DNA of 64,000 nucleotides from Xanthobacter dioxanivorans (GTDB taxonomy: Bacteria; Pseudomonadota; Alphaproteobacteria; Rhizobiales; Xanthobacteraceae). Below the pieces are notes generated by a model, which was not told the origin of the DNA, made no database searches, and saw nothing but the letters and a program-made list of their open reading frames with translations. This document shows positions 17,133 to 25,095 of the stretch, piece by piece. Location: contig NZ_CP063362.1 in assembly GCF_016807805.1 (NCBI RefSeq), positions 2,531,001 to 2,595,000 of the forward strand, written 5' to 3'. The translations under genes and the position numbers were made by a program. The first letter of the stretch is position 1, and the number at the start of each line of letters is the position of its first letter.

Positions 17133-17303
17133 GGAGGGCGAGATAAAAGGGCGCAGGGTGCGCTGCGGTTGGGCGGTTGTTTCTATTGGGAAATTCGCGA
17201 CCAAACACACATTGCGCCGCAGATCGGCAATGTGCGTCGAACGCTCAAGTCTCTGATCTCGTTTGCCTTCTCGCACCTTGCGGGGGCGCGCCATGCCCGA
17301 TGA
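17133..17303 (+). pseudogene. 3' part of the interrupted small ORF
   Basis: An in-frame stretch GGRDKRAQGALRLGG, then WEIRDQTHIAPQIGNV and LKSLISFAFSHLAG, ends at the TGA 17301-17303, which overlaps the relaxase start (ATG 17293). It lacks its own credible start. Position and overlap suggest it was the C-terminal part of the ORF begun at 15455, before IS110 insertion. Confidence 0.45.
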
Positions 17304-19032
17304 GCACGACTTCCGCATCCGGCCTGGCCGGATCCGCTCGACCCGCACCCAGCGCGCCCGCCCCTTCATCGCCCAGGCCCTCGCGGCAGCCCAGAAGGCC
17401 GGTGGGCATGTCTCCCGATCCGGACGCATCTCCTCCGGTGTCCGCTCGCGCTTTGGCCGCGGCAGGGCGGCGAGCATCGTCGCCAATCGGTTCCTCACCG
17501 GGTGCTCGCGCGTCGTCGTCATCAAGACCCGCGTGGTTCGGCATACGGCGCGGGCAGTGCCGCTCTCGGCTCACCTCAGTTATCTGCGCCGGGAAGGCGT
17601 GACCCGGGACGGGGAGAAGGCCCGCCTGTTCGGGCCGAGCGCCGAGGAGGGGGACGGCCGCGCCTTCGCCGAGCGGTGCGCCGACGACAGGCACCATTTC
17701 CGCTTCATCGTCTCGCCCGAGGATGCAGCGGACATGGCCGACCTCAGGTCCTTCGCCCGCGACCTCGCGGGGCAAATGGAGAAGGACCTCGGCACGAAGC
17801 TGGATTGGATCGGCGTCGACCATTGGAACACGGACAATCCCCACCTGCACATATTGATGCGGGGCCGGACCGATGATGGCCAGGACCTCGTCATCTCCCG
17901 CGACTACATCAAGGAGGGCATGCGCGCCCGCGCGCGGGGCTTGGTCACCCAGGAACTGGGGCCACGCACCGACCTCGACATCCACCGCGCCGTTGAGCGG
18001 CAGGTCGAGGCGGAAGGCTGGACCCAGCTCGATCGCCAGTTGGTTCGGGACCAGCGCGAGGCCGGCATCATTGACGTGGCGCGCGATGCTGATGGCGGGC
18101 CGGACGCTTTCCTGCCGATGAAGGTTGGACGACTGCGCAAGCTCCAGGCCCTCGGCCTTGCTGATGAGACCGGCCCCGGCCAATGGGTCATCGGCGAGAA
18201 GGCCGAGGCGACGTTGCGGGCCCTCGGCGAGCGCGGCGACATCATCAAGCGGATGCATCGGGCTCTCACTGCCCAAGGCATCGAGCGGGGCACCGCAAGT
18301 TATGTGCTCGCTGGCGAGAGTTTGGACGCTCCCGTCATCGGCCGTCTCGTCGATCGAGGTCTCGATGATGAGCTGAAGGGGACCGCCTATGCTGTCGTGG
18401 ACGGCGTCGACGGCCGCACCCACCACATCCGGCTGTCAGACCTCGATGCGGCTGGAGACGGCGCTTCCGGCTCCATCGTGGAGCTCCGGAGGTTCGAAGA
18501 TGGGCGGGGCCAGCAGCGGGTCGCGCTGGCCGTCCGCTCCGACCTCGACATCGAACGCCAGGTCACGGCCTCGGGCGCCACCTGGCTTGACCGGCAGGCG
18601 CTTTCCCGAGCGCCGGCATCCCTCTCGGGCGGCGGCTTCGGCGCGGAGGTGCGCGAGGCCATGGAGCGTCGCTCGGACCAACTGGTCCGGGAGGGGCTGG
18701 CCGAGCGCCATGGCCAGCGTGTCACCTTCGCCCGGGACCTGATCGAGACTTTGCGCCGGCGGGAAGTGGACGCGCTGGGCGAGAAGCTCTCCACCGAGAC
18801 CGGGCAGCCGTTCAACCGATCAGGATCGGGACACTATGTCTCCGGCACCTATCGCCAGCGCTTCGCGCTCGCCTCTGGCCGCTTCGCCATGATCGACGAC
18901 GGCCTCGGCTTCCAGCTCGTGCCCTGGACGCCGTCCCTCGAGAAGCAGCTCGGCAAGCACATCTCCGGCGTCGCCCGCTCAGACGGCGGCATCGACTGGT
19001 CCTTCGGCCGCAAGCGGGGCCTCGGCCTCTAA
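17293..19032 (+). CDS. Relaxase (DUF3363 domain)
   Basis: The 579-residue protein is the relaxase of this ICE type. The basic N-terminal region holds RHTARAVPLSAHLSYLRREG. The histidine triad-like motif GVDHWNTDNPHLHILMRG (about residues 176-193) would bind the metal for oriT nicking. The C-terminal DUF3363 region includes LDRQALS and HYVSGTYRQRFALASGRFAM. It would nick at oriT and pilot the strand through TraG and the Trb pore. ATG 17293 overlaps the small truncated ORF. oriT itself could not be located. Confidence 0.9.
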   Translation: MPDEHDFRIRPGRIRSTRTQRARPFIAQALAAAQKAGGHVSRSGRISSGVRSRFGRGRAASIVANRFLTGCSRVVVIKTRVVRHTARAVPLSAHLSYLRREGVTRDGEKARLFGPSAEEGDGRAFAERCADDRHHFRFIVSPEDAADMADLRSFARDLAGQMEKDLGTKLDWIGVDHWNTDNPHLHILMRGRTDDGQDLVISRDYIKEGMRARARGLVTQELGPRTDLDIHRAVERQVEAEGWTQLDRQLVRDQREAGIIDVARDADGGPDAFLPMKVGRLRKLQALGLADETGPGQWVIGEKAEATLRALGERGDIIKRMHRALTAQGIERGTASYVLAGESLDAPVIGRLVDRGLDDELKGTAYAVVDGVDGRTHHIRLSDLDAAGDGASGSIVELRRFEDGRGQQRVALAVRSDLDIERQVTASGATWLDRQALSRAPASLSGGGFGAEVREAMERRSDQLVREGLAERHGQRVTFARDLIETLRRREVDALGEKLSTETGQPFNRSGSGHYVSGTYRQRFALASGRFAMIDDGLGFQLVPWTPSLEKQLGKHISGVARSDGGIDWSFGRKRGLGL

Positions 19033-19055
19033 CTTGCTAATCACTGGAGCACCGC

Positions 19056-21035
19056 ATGTCCGCGACCAAGATCCTTTGGGGCCAGATCCTCCTTGTCCTC
19101 GCCATCGTGCTCGCCACCACCTGGGGCGCCACGCAGGTCGTGGCCTGGCGGCTGGGCTTCCAGGACCAACTGGGACCGCCCTGGTTCCTGATGGGGCCCT
19201 GGGCCGTCTACCCTCCGCCCGCTTTCTTCTGGTGGTGGTATTTCTACGACGCCTATGCGCCGGGCATCTTCGTTGAGGGGGCGATCATCGCCGCCTCTGG
19301 CGGGTTCCTGTCCATCGCCGCCGCCATCGGCCTCTCGGTTTGGCGGGCGCGGGAGGCAAGGCGCGTCGAGACCTATGGCTCTGCCCGCTGGGCCGAGCCG
19401 GACGAGATCCGCGCAGCCGGGCTGCTCGGTCCTGACGGAGTCGTGCTGGGTCGCCACGGAGGGGACTATCTGCGCCATGACGGACCGGAGCATGTCCTGT
19501 GCTTCGCCCCGACCCGGTCCGGCAAGGGCGTCGGCCTCGTCGTCCCCTCGCTGCTCACTTGGCCGGGCTCGGCCATCGTCCATGACATCAAGGGCGAGAA
19601 CTGGCAGCTCACCGCCGGTTTCCGGGCGAGGCACGGGCGCGTGCTGCTGTTCGACCCTACCAATGTGCGGTCCTGCGCCTACAATCCCCTTTTGGAGGTC
19701 CGACGCGGGGAATGGGAGGTGCGCGACGTCCAGAACATCGCCGACATCCTGGTGGACCCGGAAGGCTCCCTGGAAAAGCGCAACCACTGGGAGAAGACCA
19801 GCCACGCCCTCCTCGTGGGCGCCATCCTCCATGTGCTCTATGCCGAGCGGGACAAGACCCTGGCCGGTGTCGCCGCCTTCCTTTCCGATCCCCGGCGGCC
19901 CATCGAGACGACCCTCGCCGCTATGATGACGACGGCGCACCTGGGGGAGGCGGGGCCCCATCCTGTCATCGCCAGTGCCGCGCGCGAGCTTCTCAACAAA
20001 TCGGAAAACGAGCGCTCCGGCGTGCTCTCTACTGCCATGTCCTTCCTCGGGCTCTACCGCGATCCCGTGGTGGCCGAGGTGACGCGACGCTGCGACTGGC
20101 GCATCACCGACTTGGTGACGGGTACCCGCCCGACCAGCCTCTACCTCGTCGTGCCGCCCTCGGACATCAACCGGACCAAGCCACTCATCCGGCTGATCCT
20201 CAACCAGGTGGGACGTCGCCTCACCGAGGACCTTCACGCGAAGGCCGGCCGTCACCGGCTGCTCCTCATGCTGGACGAGTTCCCCGCGCTCGGACGGCTC
20301 GACTTCTTCGAGTCGGCGCTTGCCTTCATGGCGGGCTACGGGCTGAAGAGCTTCCTCATCGCCCAGTCCCTGAACCAGATCGAGAAGGCTTACGGGCCGA
20401 ACAATTCCATCCTCGACAACTGCCATGTGCGGGTGAGCTTCGCCACCAATGACGAGCGCACCGCCAAACGCGTCTCCGATGCCCTCGGCACCGCCACCGA
20501 GATGAAGGCGATGAAGAACTATGCCGGTCACCGGCTCTCCCCCTGGCTTGGCCACCTCATGGTCTCCCGCTCGGAGACAGCCCGCCCGCTGCTCACCCCT
20601 GGTGAGGTGATGCAGCTCCCGCCCGCCGATGAGATCGTCATGGTGGCTGGCACGCTGCCGATCCGGGCGAAGAAGGCGCGCTATTATGAGGATGGGCGGT
20701 TCAAGGAGCGGGTACTGCACCCACCGGAGCTTTCGGCACCTCGCGATCGCCTGCCCGACGACTGGACCGTCCTCCCTCTGCCCGTGCCGTCACAGCTCAG
20801 CCTGATGGTGGAGGGCGGTGACGATGAAGACACCACCGGGTCAGAACACCGCCAGCAGCCGGAGCTGGCGCGGGTTGAGCCGGTTGAGGTGCCGCGCCCA
20901 TCGCGGAACGAGTTCGAGATCGATCTGGTCGATGAGACTGAAGACGACGTGGCCCGGACCAGTCGTATGACGGGCGTCATGCAGGGCGTCGCGCGTCAGG
21001 TCTCGCTCGATCCCAATGATGGCATGGAGCTGTGA
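19056..21035 (+). CDS. traG: Type IV coupling protein TraG (VirD4-like)
   Basis: The 659-residue protein has two N-terminal membrane segments (about residues 10-30 and 70-92). Walker A is APTRSGKGVGLVVPSLL (about 150-166) and Walker B is LLLMLDEFPALGRLD (about 403-417). The conserved KSFLIAQSLNQIEKAYG and RLSPWLGHLMVSRSE segments of TraG are present. It couples the relaxase-DNA complex to the Trb channel using ATP. The stop overlaps the start of the RHH gene. The disordered acidic C-terminus (after about 580) is normal. Confidence 0.95.
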   Translation: MSATKILWGQILLVLAIVLATTWGATQVVAWRLGFQDQLGPPWFLMGPWAVYPPPAFFWWWYFYDAYAPGIFVEGAIIAASGGFLSIAAAIGLSVWRAREARRVETYGSARWAEPDEIRAAGLLGPDGVVLGRHGGDYLRHDGPEHVLCFAPTRSGKGVGLVVPSLLTWPGSAIVHDIKGENWQLTAGFRARHGRVLLFDPTNVRSCAYNPLLEVRRGEWEVRDVQNIADILVDPEGSLEKRNHWEKTSHALLVGAILHVLYAERDKTLAGVAAFLSDPRRPIETTLAAMMTTAHLGEAGPHPVIASAARELLNKSENERSGVLSTAMSFLGLYRDPVVAEVTRRCDWRITDLVTGTRPTSLYLVVPPSDINRTKPLIRLILNQVGRRLTEDLHAKAGRHRLLLMLDEFPALGRLDFFESALAFMAGYGLKSFLIAQSLNQIEKAYGPNNSILDNCHVRVSFATNDERTAKRVSDALGTATEMKAMKNYAGHRLSPWLGHLMVSRSETARPLLTPGEVMQLPPADEIVMVAGTLPIRAKKARYYEDGRFKERVLHPPELSAPRDRLPDDWTVLPLPVPSQLSLMVEGGDDEDTTGSEHRQQPELARVEPVEVPRPSRNEFEIDLVDETEDDVARTSRMTGVMQGVARQVSLDPNDGMEL

Positions 21036-21469
21036 CGGTGATGGCCCCGCGCAAGAAGAAGGCCCAGATCTCGGTCTATCTTGATCCCGCGACGATGGGG
21101 CTGCTGGCCGACTATGCCGCGCGGCGCGGCCAGCCTCAGTCCCTGATCGCCGAGGCGGCCATCGCGTCCTTCCTGTCGTCGGACGCCGCGGAACAGCGGG
21201 AAGCTGCAATCGCCAAGCGCCTCGATCAGTTGGACCGACGGATGGCCCGGCTGGAGCGGGACCTCGGCATCTCTGTCGAGACGCTGGCAGTGTTCGTGCG
21301 GTTCTGGCTGGCCACCACGCCGGCGCTGCCGGAGCCCGCGGCCCAGGCGGCCCGAGCCAAGGCGGGGGAGCGGTATGAGGCGTTCGTTGCGGCGCTGGGG
21401 CGGCGGCTCGCGAAGGGGCCGACGCTGGCGCATGAGGTTTCTGAGGAGGGGAGCGATTCGAGATCATAA
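21032..21469 (+). CDS. CopG/ribbon-helix-helix transfer regulator
   Basis: The 145-residue protein begins with an RHH motif (KAQISVYLDPATMGLLADYA, then QSLIAEAAIASFL) followed by a coiled-coil-like helix and an Ala-rich tail. It belongs between traG and trbB in this ICE type and probably regulates or assists transfer. The GTG at 21032 overlaps the traG stop; ATG 21041 is the alternative. In this element the trb operon does not follow directly: about 11 kb of cargo starts here. Confidence 0.85.
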   Translation: MTVMAPRKKKAQISVYLDPATMGLLADYAARRGQPQSLIAEAAIASFLSSDAAEQREAAIAKRLDQLDRRMARLERDLGISVETLAVFVRFWLATTPALPEPAAQAARAKAGERYEAFVAALGRRLAKGPTLAHEVSEEGSDSRS

Positions 21470-21648
21470 GAGGGGCTCTCGCGCCAGGAGCGAAAGTTCG
21501 CGCCTTGCCGGAGAGCTGACATTGAGCGACTGCGGAGGCCGAGAGCTTATGCTGTGTGGAAGATAGCTTCAGCGAGCCGTTATCGATAGTCGACGCCCAA
21601 CTTACCCCGACGAGGGAAGAGGCTGGCAGTCAGTCTCATTGCTATCAC

Positions 21649-22011
21649 TCAGCTGATGGCCTTGTCCGGCCTGCGCCGCGTCGCCGACGGGACCCGCTTG
21701 TTTCGAGCGCCACTCGACACACCTAGCAAGCGATTCAACTCCCGGAGCTGCGCTTCGATGGACGCTGCAAGCTCCCTGATCCTCGATGCCTCAATCCCGA
21801 CCCCCGTTCGGCCCTCGACCGGATCGTGCTCCTGGGCCGCGAGCCACGCCGCGAGCCGATCCTCAAGTCCCTTTGGCAGGCGAACCAAGCCGCCTACGAC
21901 CTTGCTGTAGTGAGGCTGCGAAATCCCGATAGCCCGGGCCACGGATCGCTGGCTCAGTCCGGCTCTGAGACGTCGTTCCTCGACGGAAGAGAGAAGCTCA
22001 CTCATTGCCAT
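21649..22011 (-). CDS. XRE-like regulator divergent from the deazaguanine-type cluster
   Basis: The 120-residue protein has an N-terminal Cro/C1-like HTH (VEERRLRAGLSQRSVARAIG, then SQPHYSKVVGGLVRLPKG). A helical C-terminal region and a basic tail follow. The Met at 22011 (or 22005) begins the domain; a longer frame upstream crosses the divergent promoter and is unlikely. A TATGCATA-containing inverted repeat (22018-22047) lies between it and the OGG-like gene at 22040, a good candidate operator. It probably represses the cargo cluster and itself. Confidence 0.8.
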   Translation of the reverse strand: MAMSELLSSVEERRLRAGLSQRSVARAIGISQPHYSKVVGGLVRLPKGLEDRLAAWLAAQEHDPVEGRTGVGIEASRIRELAASIEAQLRELNRLLGVSSGARNKRVPSATRRRPDKAIS

Positions 22012-22017
22012 ATACTC

Positions 22018-22047
22018 GAATGCATAATAGAATGAATATATGCATAC
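22018..22047. promoter_or_regulatory. AT-rich inverted repeat, putative XRE operator
   Basis: GAATGCATAATA and the complement of ATATATGCATAC form an imperfect inverted repeat around a 6-bp centre, with ATGCAT in each half. It is strikingly AT-rich for this replicon and covers both putative starts. A CATAAT (-10-like) hexamer at 22023-22028 is only 12 nt before ATG 22040, so the OGG-like mRNA could be leaderless. Confidence 0.5.
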
Positions 22048-22855
22048 ATCCGGTACATCAAGCCAGCGGATCCTTTCCTTATCGGGCGATCGACTGCATA
22101 GTCTGGACCTGCCCGCCGCCGACGAGATCGTCGATGGGTGGAATTTCCGTTGGGGCGAGGCGGACACGCCGATGACCCCGGCCTATTGGGCTGCCCAGGC
22201 TTGGATGTGGGCGCTAGACGCTCCCAACCACTACCGCCTTGGAAATACCCTCGAAGAGGAACTACTTGCCTGCATGCTCGGTGGGTATGGGATACCGGCC
22301 GAGGTCGGCCTGGCCGCCTACGAGAGGCTCCGAGAAACGTTGCATGCATCGCCCGATGCATTGACCGATCACGAGTCTGTCATGGAAGCGCTCTCGACGC
22401 CGCTCACCGTCGGCGGACGTATTGTTCGCTACCGCTTCGCCAAGCAAAAGGCCGGCTATGTGACGGCCGCCTTCCGGGCATTGTCCGAGATTGATCGTTC
22501 ACTCGCGGACGCTGCATTGCGCGACGAGCTCATGACGCTGCGCGGCATAGGCCCGAAGACGGCCTCGTGGGTTGTTCGGAATTTACGGCAGAGTGACGAG
22601 GTGGCGATCCTCGACGTTCACATTCACAGGGCAGGACGATCACTGGGCATCTTCGAGCCCAATTTGACAGCCGAGCGCCATTATCTCGCATTGGAGGCAG
22701 CCTACCTGAGGTTCGCCCGAGCAATCAGAACTGCCCCTTCGATACTGGATTCCGTAATGTGGAACACGATGCGGCAGTTACCCGGACGCACTGCCGGGAG
22801 GCGTTTAGAGAAGTCTCACTCGCAATTGCCCACGCAACTATCGCTCGCAATCTGA
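22040..22855 (+). CDS. OGG-like HhH-GPD DNA glycosylase/lyase
   Basis: The 271-residue protein has the helix-hairpin-helix LMTLRGIGPKTASWVVRNLR (about residues 164-183) followed by VAILDVHIHRAGRSLG. Lys173 and Asp192 occupy the positions of the OGG1 catalytic Lys and Asp, so a bifunctional base-excision activity is plausible. Damaged or modified guanine is the likely substrate by homology. OGG-like proteins are known ancillary (Cap11-type) proteins of type IV CBASS. The gene heads the cargo cluster, divergent from an XRE regulator. A downstream start cannot be excluded, because ATG 22040 has no SD. Confidence 0.8.
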   Translation: MHTSGTSSQRILSLSGDRLHSLDLPAADEIVDGWNFRWGEADTPMTPAYWAAQAWMWALDAPNHYRLGNTLEEELLACMLGGYGIPAEVGLAAYERLRETLHASPDALTDHESVMEALSTPLTVGGRIVRYRFAKQKAGYVTAAFRALSEIDRSLADAALRDELMTLRGIGPKTASWVVRNLRQSDEVAILDVHIHRAGRSLGIFEPNLTAERHYLALEAAYLRFARAIRTAPSILDSVMWNTMRQLPGRTAGRRLEKSHSQLPTQLSLAI

Positions 22856-22919
22856 CGGGGACAACCCTTGCGGGTTGACACTATAAATCTCCGGAGGTTT
22901 TCATGCTTGGCGATGACCG

Positions 22920-23315
22920 GTGGAGGGGCTTGTGTCGGGAAGCGGCGGTAGCAGGAACGACAACGTCAATGTTGTCCCGGTCGGGTCATCGGGTACGTTG
23001 GGAGCAGGAGGTGGGGGTGGAGCAGGCGGAACCGGCACCGATCCTTGTGCCATTGTTCAGGATGCGCCGATCAACAGCCCCAAGCCTGCAGTGGTCAACG
23101 CCTTGTCCGTCGGCGACATCCTCGACGTCGTGCTGACCGGCGTCCAGCCGCATCGCGTGCTGGAAGTCCGGACGCTTGCCGGCTCGGCGGCGGGATCGCT
23201 GACCCATCGCGGTCACTTAGCGCTCATCGCATGCATCGACCAAGGCAACAGCTATTCCGCCGAAGTCATCCAGCGCTCGGGTGGGTCGGTTGTAGTCAGG
23301 ATTGAGCGCAAGTGA
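22920..23315 (+). CDS. Gly-rich small protein of unknown function
   Basis: The 131-residue frame (GTG 22920; GTG 22932 is the alternative) starts with a flexible Gly-rich segment (GTLGAGGGGGAGGTGTDP). A compact, probably beta-rich domain follows (NALSVGDILDVVLTGVQ, HLALIACIDQGNSYSAEVIQ, GGSVVVRIERK). I recognise no family. The start is puzzling: a perfect GGAGG (22892-22896) points to an ATG at 22903 in a different frame that gives unlikely protein. The stop overlaps the next start (GTGA), so it is coupled to the kinase-NDT gene. It may be a tag-bearing or scaffolding subunit, but this is speculation. Confidence 0.6.
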   Translation: MEGLVSGSGGSRNDNVNVVPVGSSGTLGAGGGGGAGGTGTDPCAIVQDAPINSPKPAVVNALSVGDILDVVLTGVQPHRVLEVRTLAGSAAGSLTHRGHLALIACIDQGNSYSAEVIQRSGGSVVVRIERK

Positions 23316-24505
23316 TTGCGGTAGCAGGCGGCGTCTATGCGGAGCGGTGCCTCGAACCGTTCTGGGATGACGTTTACGGATCGGGTGGACGCGCAGCGGC
23401 CGTAATCGCGAGTACGGTTTCGGACGTTGCGCTGCATACCTACCGAGCTGAGGGTCTGGAGGACGGTTTCGCGAATCTGGCGGCCGTCTATCGTTTCGCC
23501 ATCGCGGGACCCAAGGTCCCCGGGCTGGGGATATCGTTCGACTATCTGCATTCGTTGGCCGACCCGCGTATCGTTCCGCGGCGCGAGCTGATCGAGGAAC
23601 ACGCCTCCTTCGAGGTGCAGGATGACGTCGTGCTGAGGTTCGGCATGATGGAAGGCAGCGCAAAGGTCACGGCCCGACGCGCCGTCTACGATCCGCAGTC
23701 GGCCTTCTCCCCCCAACCGTTCCATCGTAACGGCTCGTCGGCGCAACAATTAGCCCTGATTCTCAACAGTCTCGAAGCGAGCCGACTGACGAGTAAGACC
23801 GCCCCAGACGAGATTATTGATGCTCTCATCTCGGATCACGAGGCAGAGGTCGTCGTCCTGAAGCAGGGCGGCAAAGGAGCCATCGTAGCCACCCGCAAGT
23901 CGCGCGGTGTCATTCCCGCCTACCGGAGTGACAGCGTCTGGAAGATTGGCTCGGGGGACGTCTTCTCGGCAGCGTTCACGCTGCATTGGGCGATCGAGGA
24001 CAAGTCCCCAGAGGAAGCGGCCGACCTCGCTTCCCGGTCCGTCAGTTTTTACGTATCGACACGGTCGCTGGCCGTCCCCCCGGAAGCCGAGCTCCGCCGG
24101 ATCGTCGATCGGCCGATCGTACCCGGCAAGGGGCGGATCTACATTGCTGGCCCATTCTTCAATCTAGGTGAGCTTTGGATGATCGAAGAAATCCGATCTC
24201 AGCTCCTGCACATGGGCGTCGACGTGTTTTCGCCACTGCACGACGTGGGGCGCGGCCCGGCCCACAAGGTCGCCAAGGCCGATCTTGCCGGTCTCGACGG
24301 GTGCGACGTGGTGCTCGCCGTGCTAAATGGTGGCGATGCGGGGACGATCTTCGAGATCGGCTACGCAGTAGCCCGCGGAAAGCCTGTGGTCGCGCTAGCC
24401 CAGAATATCCGACCGGAGGACATGAAGATGACGATCGGCTCGGGCTGCCAAGTGGCCGACGATCTCGTTTCGGCGATCTATCGCGCCGTATGGGCTCTGC
24501 CATGA
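23312..24505 (+). CDS. PfkB-like kinase fused to nucleoside 2-deoxyribosyltransferase
   Basis: The 397-residue protein has two domains. Residues 1-255 resemble PfkB/ribokinase sugar or nucleoside kinases: a Gly-rich YGSGGRAAAVIA segment and the anion-hole/base motif IGSGDVFSAAF, with Asp216 as the probable base. Residues 275-397 match nucleoside 2-deoxyribosyltransferase: GRIYIAGPFFNLGE, CDVVLAVLNGGDAGTIFEIG with catalytic-type Glu348, then ARGKPVVALAQ. The pair could swap a nucleobase on (deoxy)ribose and phosphorylate the nucleoside. GTG 23312 overlaps the previous stop, and its stop overlaps the QueC-like start (ATGA). It is an uncommon fusion; substrates are unknown. Confidence 0.75.
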   Translation: MIAVAGGVYAERCLEPFWDDVYGSGGRAAAVIASTVSDVALHTYRAEGLEDGFANLAAVYRFAIAGPKVPGLGISFDYLHSLADPRIVPRRELIEEHASFEVQDDVVLRFGMMEGSAKVTARRAVYDPQSAFSPQPFHRNGSSAQQLALILNSLEASRLTSKTAPDEIIDALISDHEAEVVVLKQGGKGAIVATRKSRGVIPAYRSDSVWKIGSGDVFSAAFTLHWAIEDKSPEEAADLASRSVSFYVSTRSLAVPPEAELRRIVDRPIVPGKGRIYIAGPFFNLGELWMIEEIRSQLLHMGVDVFSPLHDVGRGPAHKVAKADLAGLDGCDVVLAVLNGGDAGTIFEIGYAVARGKPVVALAQNIRPEDMKMTIGSGCQVADDLVSAIYRAVWALP

Positions 24506-25095
24506 AAGGGATACTGCTCTCGGGAGGGATGGACTCGATTGCACTGGCTTACTGGAAGCGGCCGGAGGTGGCCTTCACCGTCAATTACGGCCAGGCCGCC
24601 GCCGAGGCGGAGATTGCTGCGGCGGGTCAGGTGGCGTCGCTGCTGAGCATCCGGCAGGAGATCATCTCCGTCGATTGCTCGTCTTTGGGATCGGGGCACA
24701 TGGCGGGAACCGACGCGCTCGATCTAGCGCCCGCCCCGGAATGGTGGCCGTTTCGCAATCAGCTGCTGCTGACCTTGGTCGGCATGAGAGCGGTAGCCAT
24801 CGGGGTGACGGAGCTGATGGTCGGATCGGTTGCCTCCGACGAGGTCCATGCTGACGGCAGGCTCTCCTTTTTCAACTCGATCGACTGTTTGATGCATATG
24901 CAGGAAGGGGGCATTCGGGTCACGGCCCCTGCCATCGGTCTGACGACCTCGGCTTTGATCAAGATCTCCGGGATCCCTCAGTCGGTCCTCGCCTGGGCGC
25001 ATTCATGCCATATCGGAAACCTAGCCTGTGGCGTATGCCGGGGATGCGTGAAGCACTACGAGGTCACCAGTGAGTTGACGGGCGATGCCTACTGA
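24502..25095 (+). CDS. QueC-like 7-cyano-7-deazaguanine synthase family protein
   Basis: The 197-residue protein has the PP-loop SGGMDS (residues 7-12) for ATP pyrophosphatase chemistry. PFRNQLLLTLVGMRAVAIG is the equivalent of QueC P-x-R-N, and the zinc ligands are C169, C176, C179 and C182 (CHIGNLACGVCRGC). Family QueC converts CDG to preQ0. Defence-associated relatives (QatC, type IV CBASS Cap9) use related chemistry, in the latter case on proteins. No queD, queE or GCH gene is nearby, so substrate supply must come from the host or the role differs. Tight overlaps on both sides mark it as an operon member. Confidence 0.85.
   Translation: MKGILLSGGMDSIALAYWKRPEVAFTVNYGQAAAEAEIAAAGQVASLLSIRQEIISVDCSSLGSGHMAGTDALDLAPAPEWWPFRNQLLLTLVGMRAVAIGVTELMVGSVASDEVHADGRLSFFNSIDCLMHMQEGGIRVTAPAIGLTTSALIKISGIPQSVLAWAHSCHIGNLACGVCRGCVKHYEVTSELTGDAY

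Noticed and set aside
19041..20720. Long minus-strand frame opposite traG
   Set aside because: Antisense shadow; traG has all family motifs and a proper operon position.
22903..23136. 77-residue ORF starting at the perfect SD at 22892
   Set aside because: The protein has no family-like composition and is a shifted reading of the Gly-rich gene; the overlapping GTGA coupling supports the other frame.
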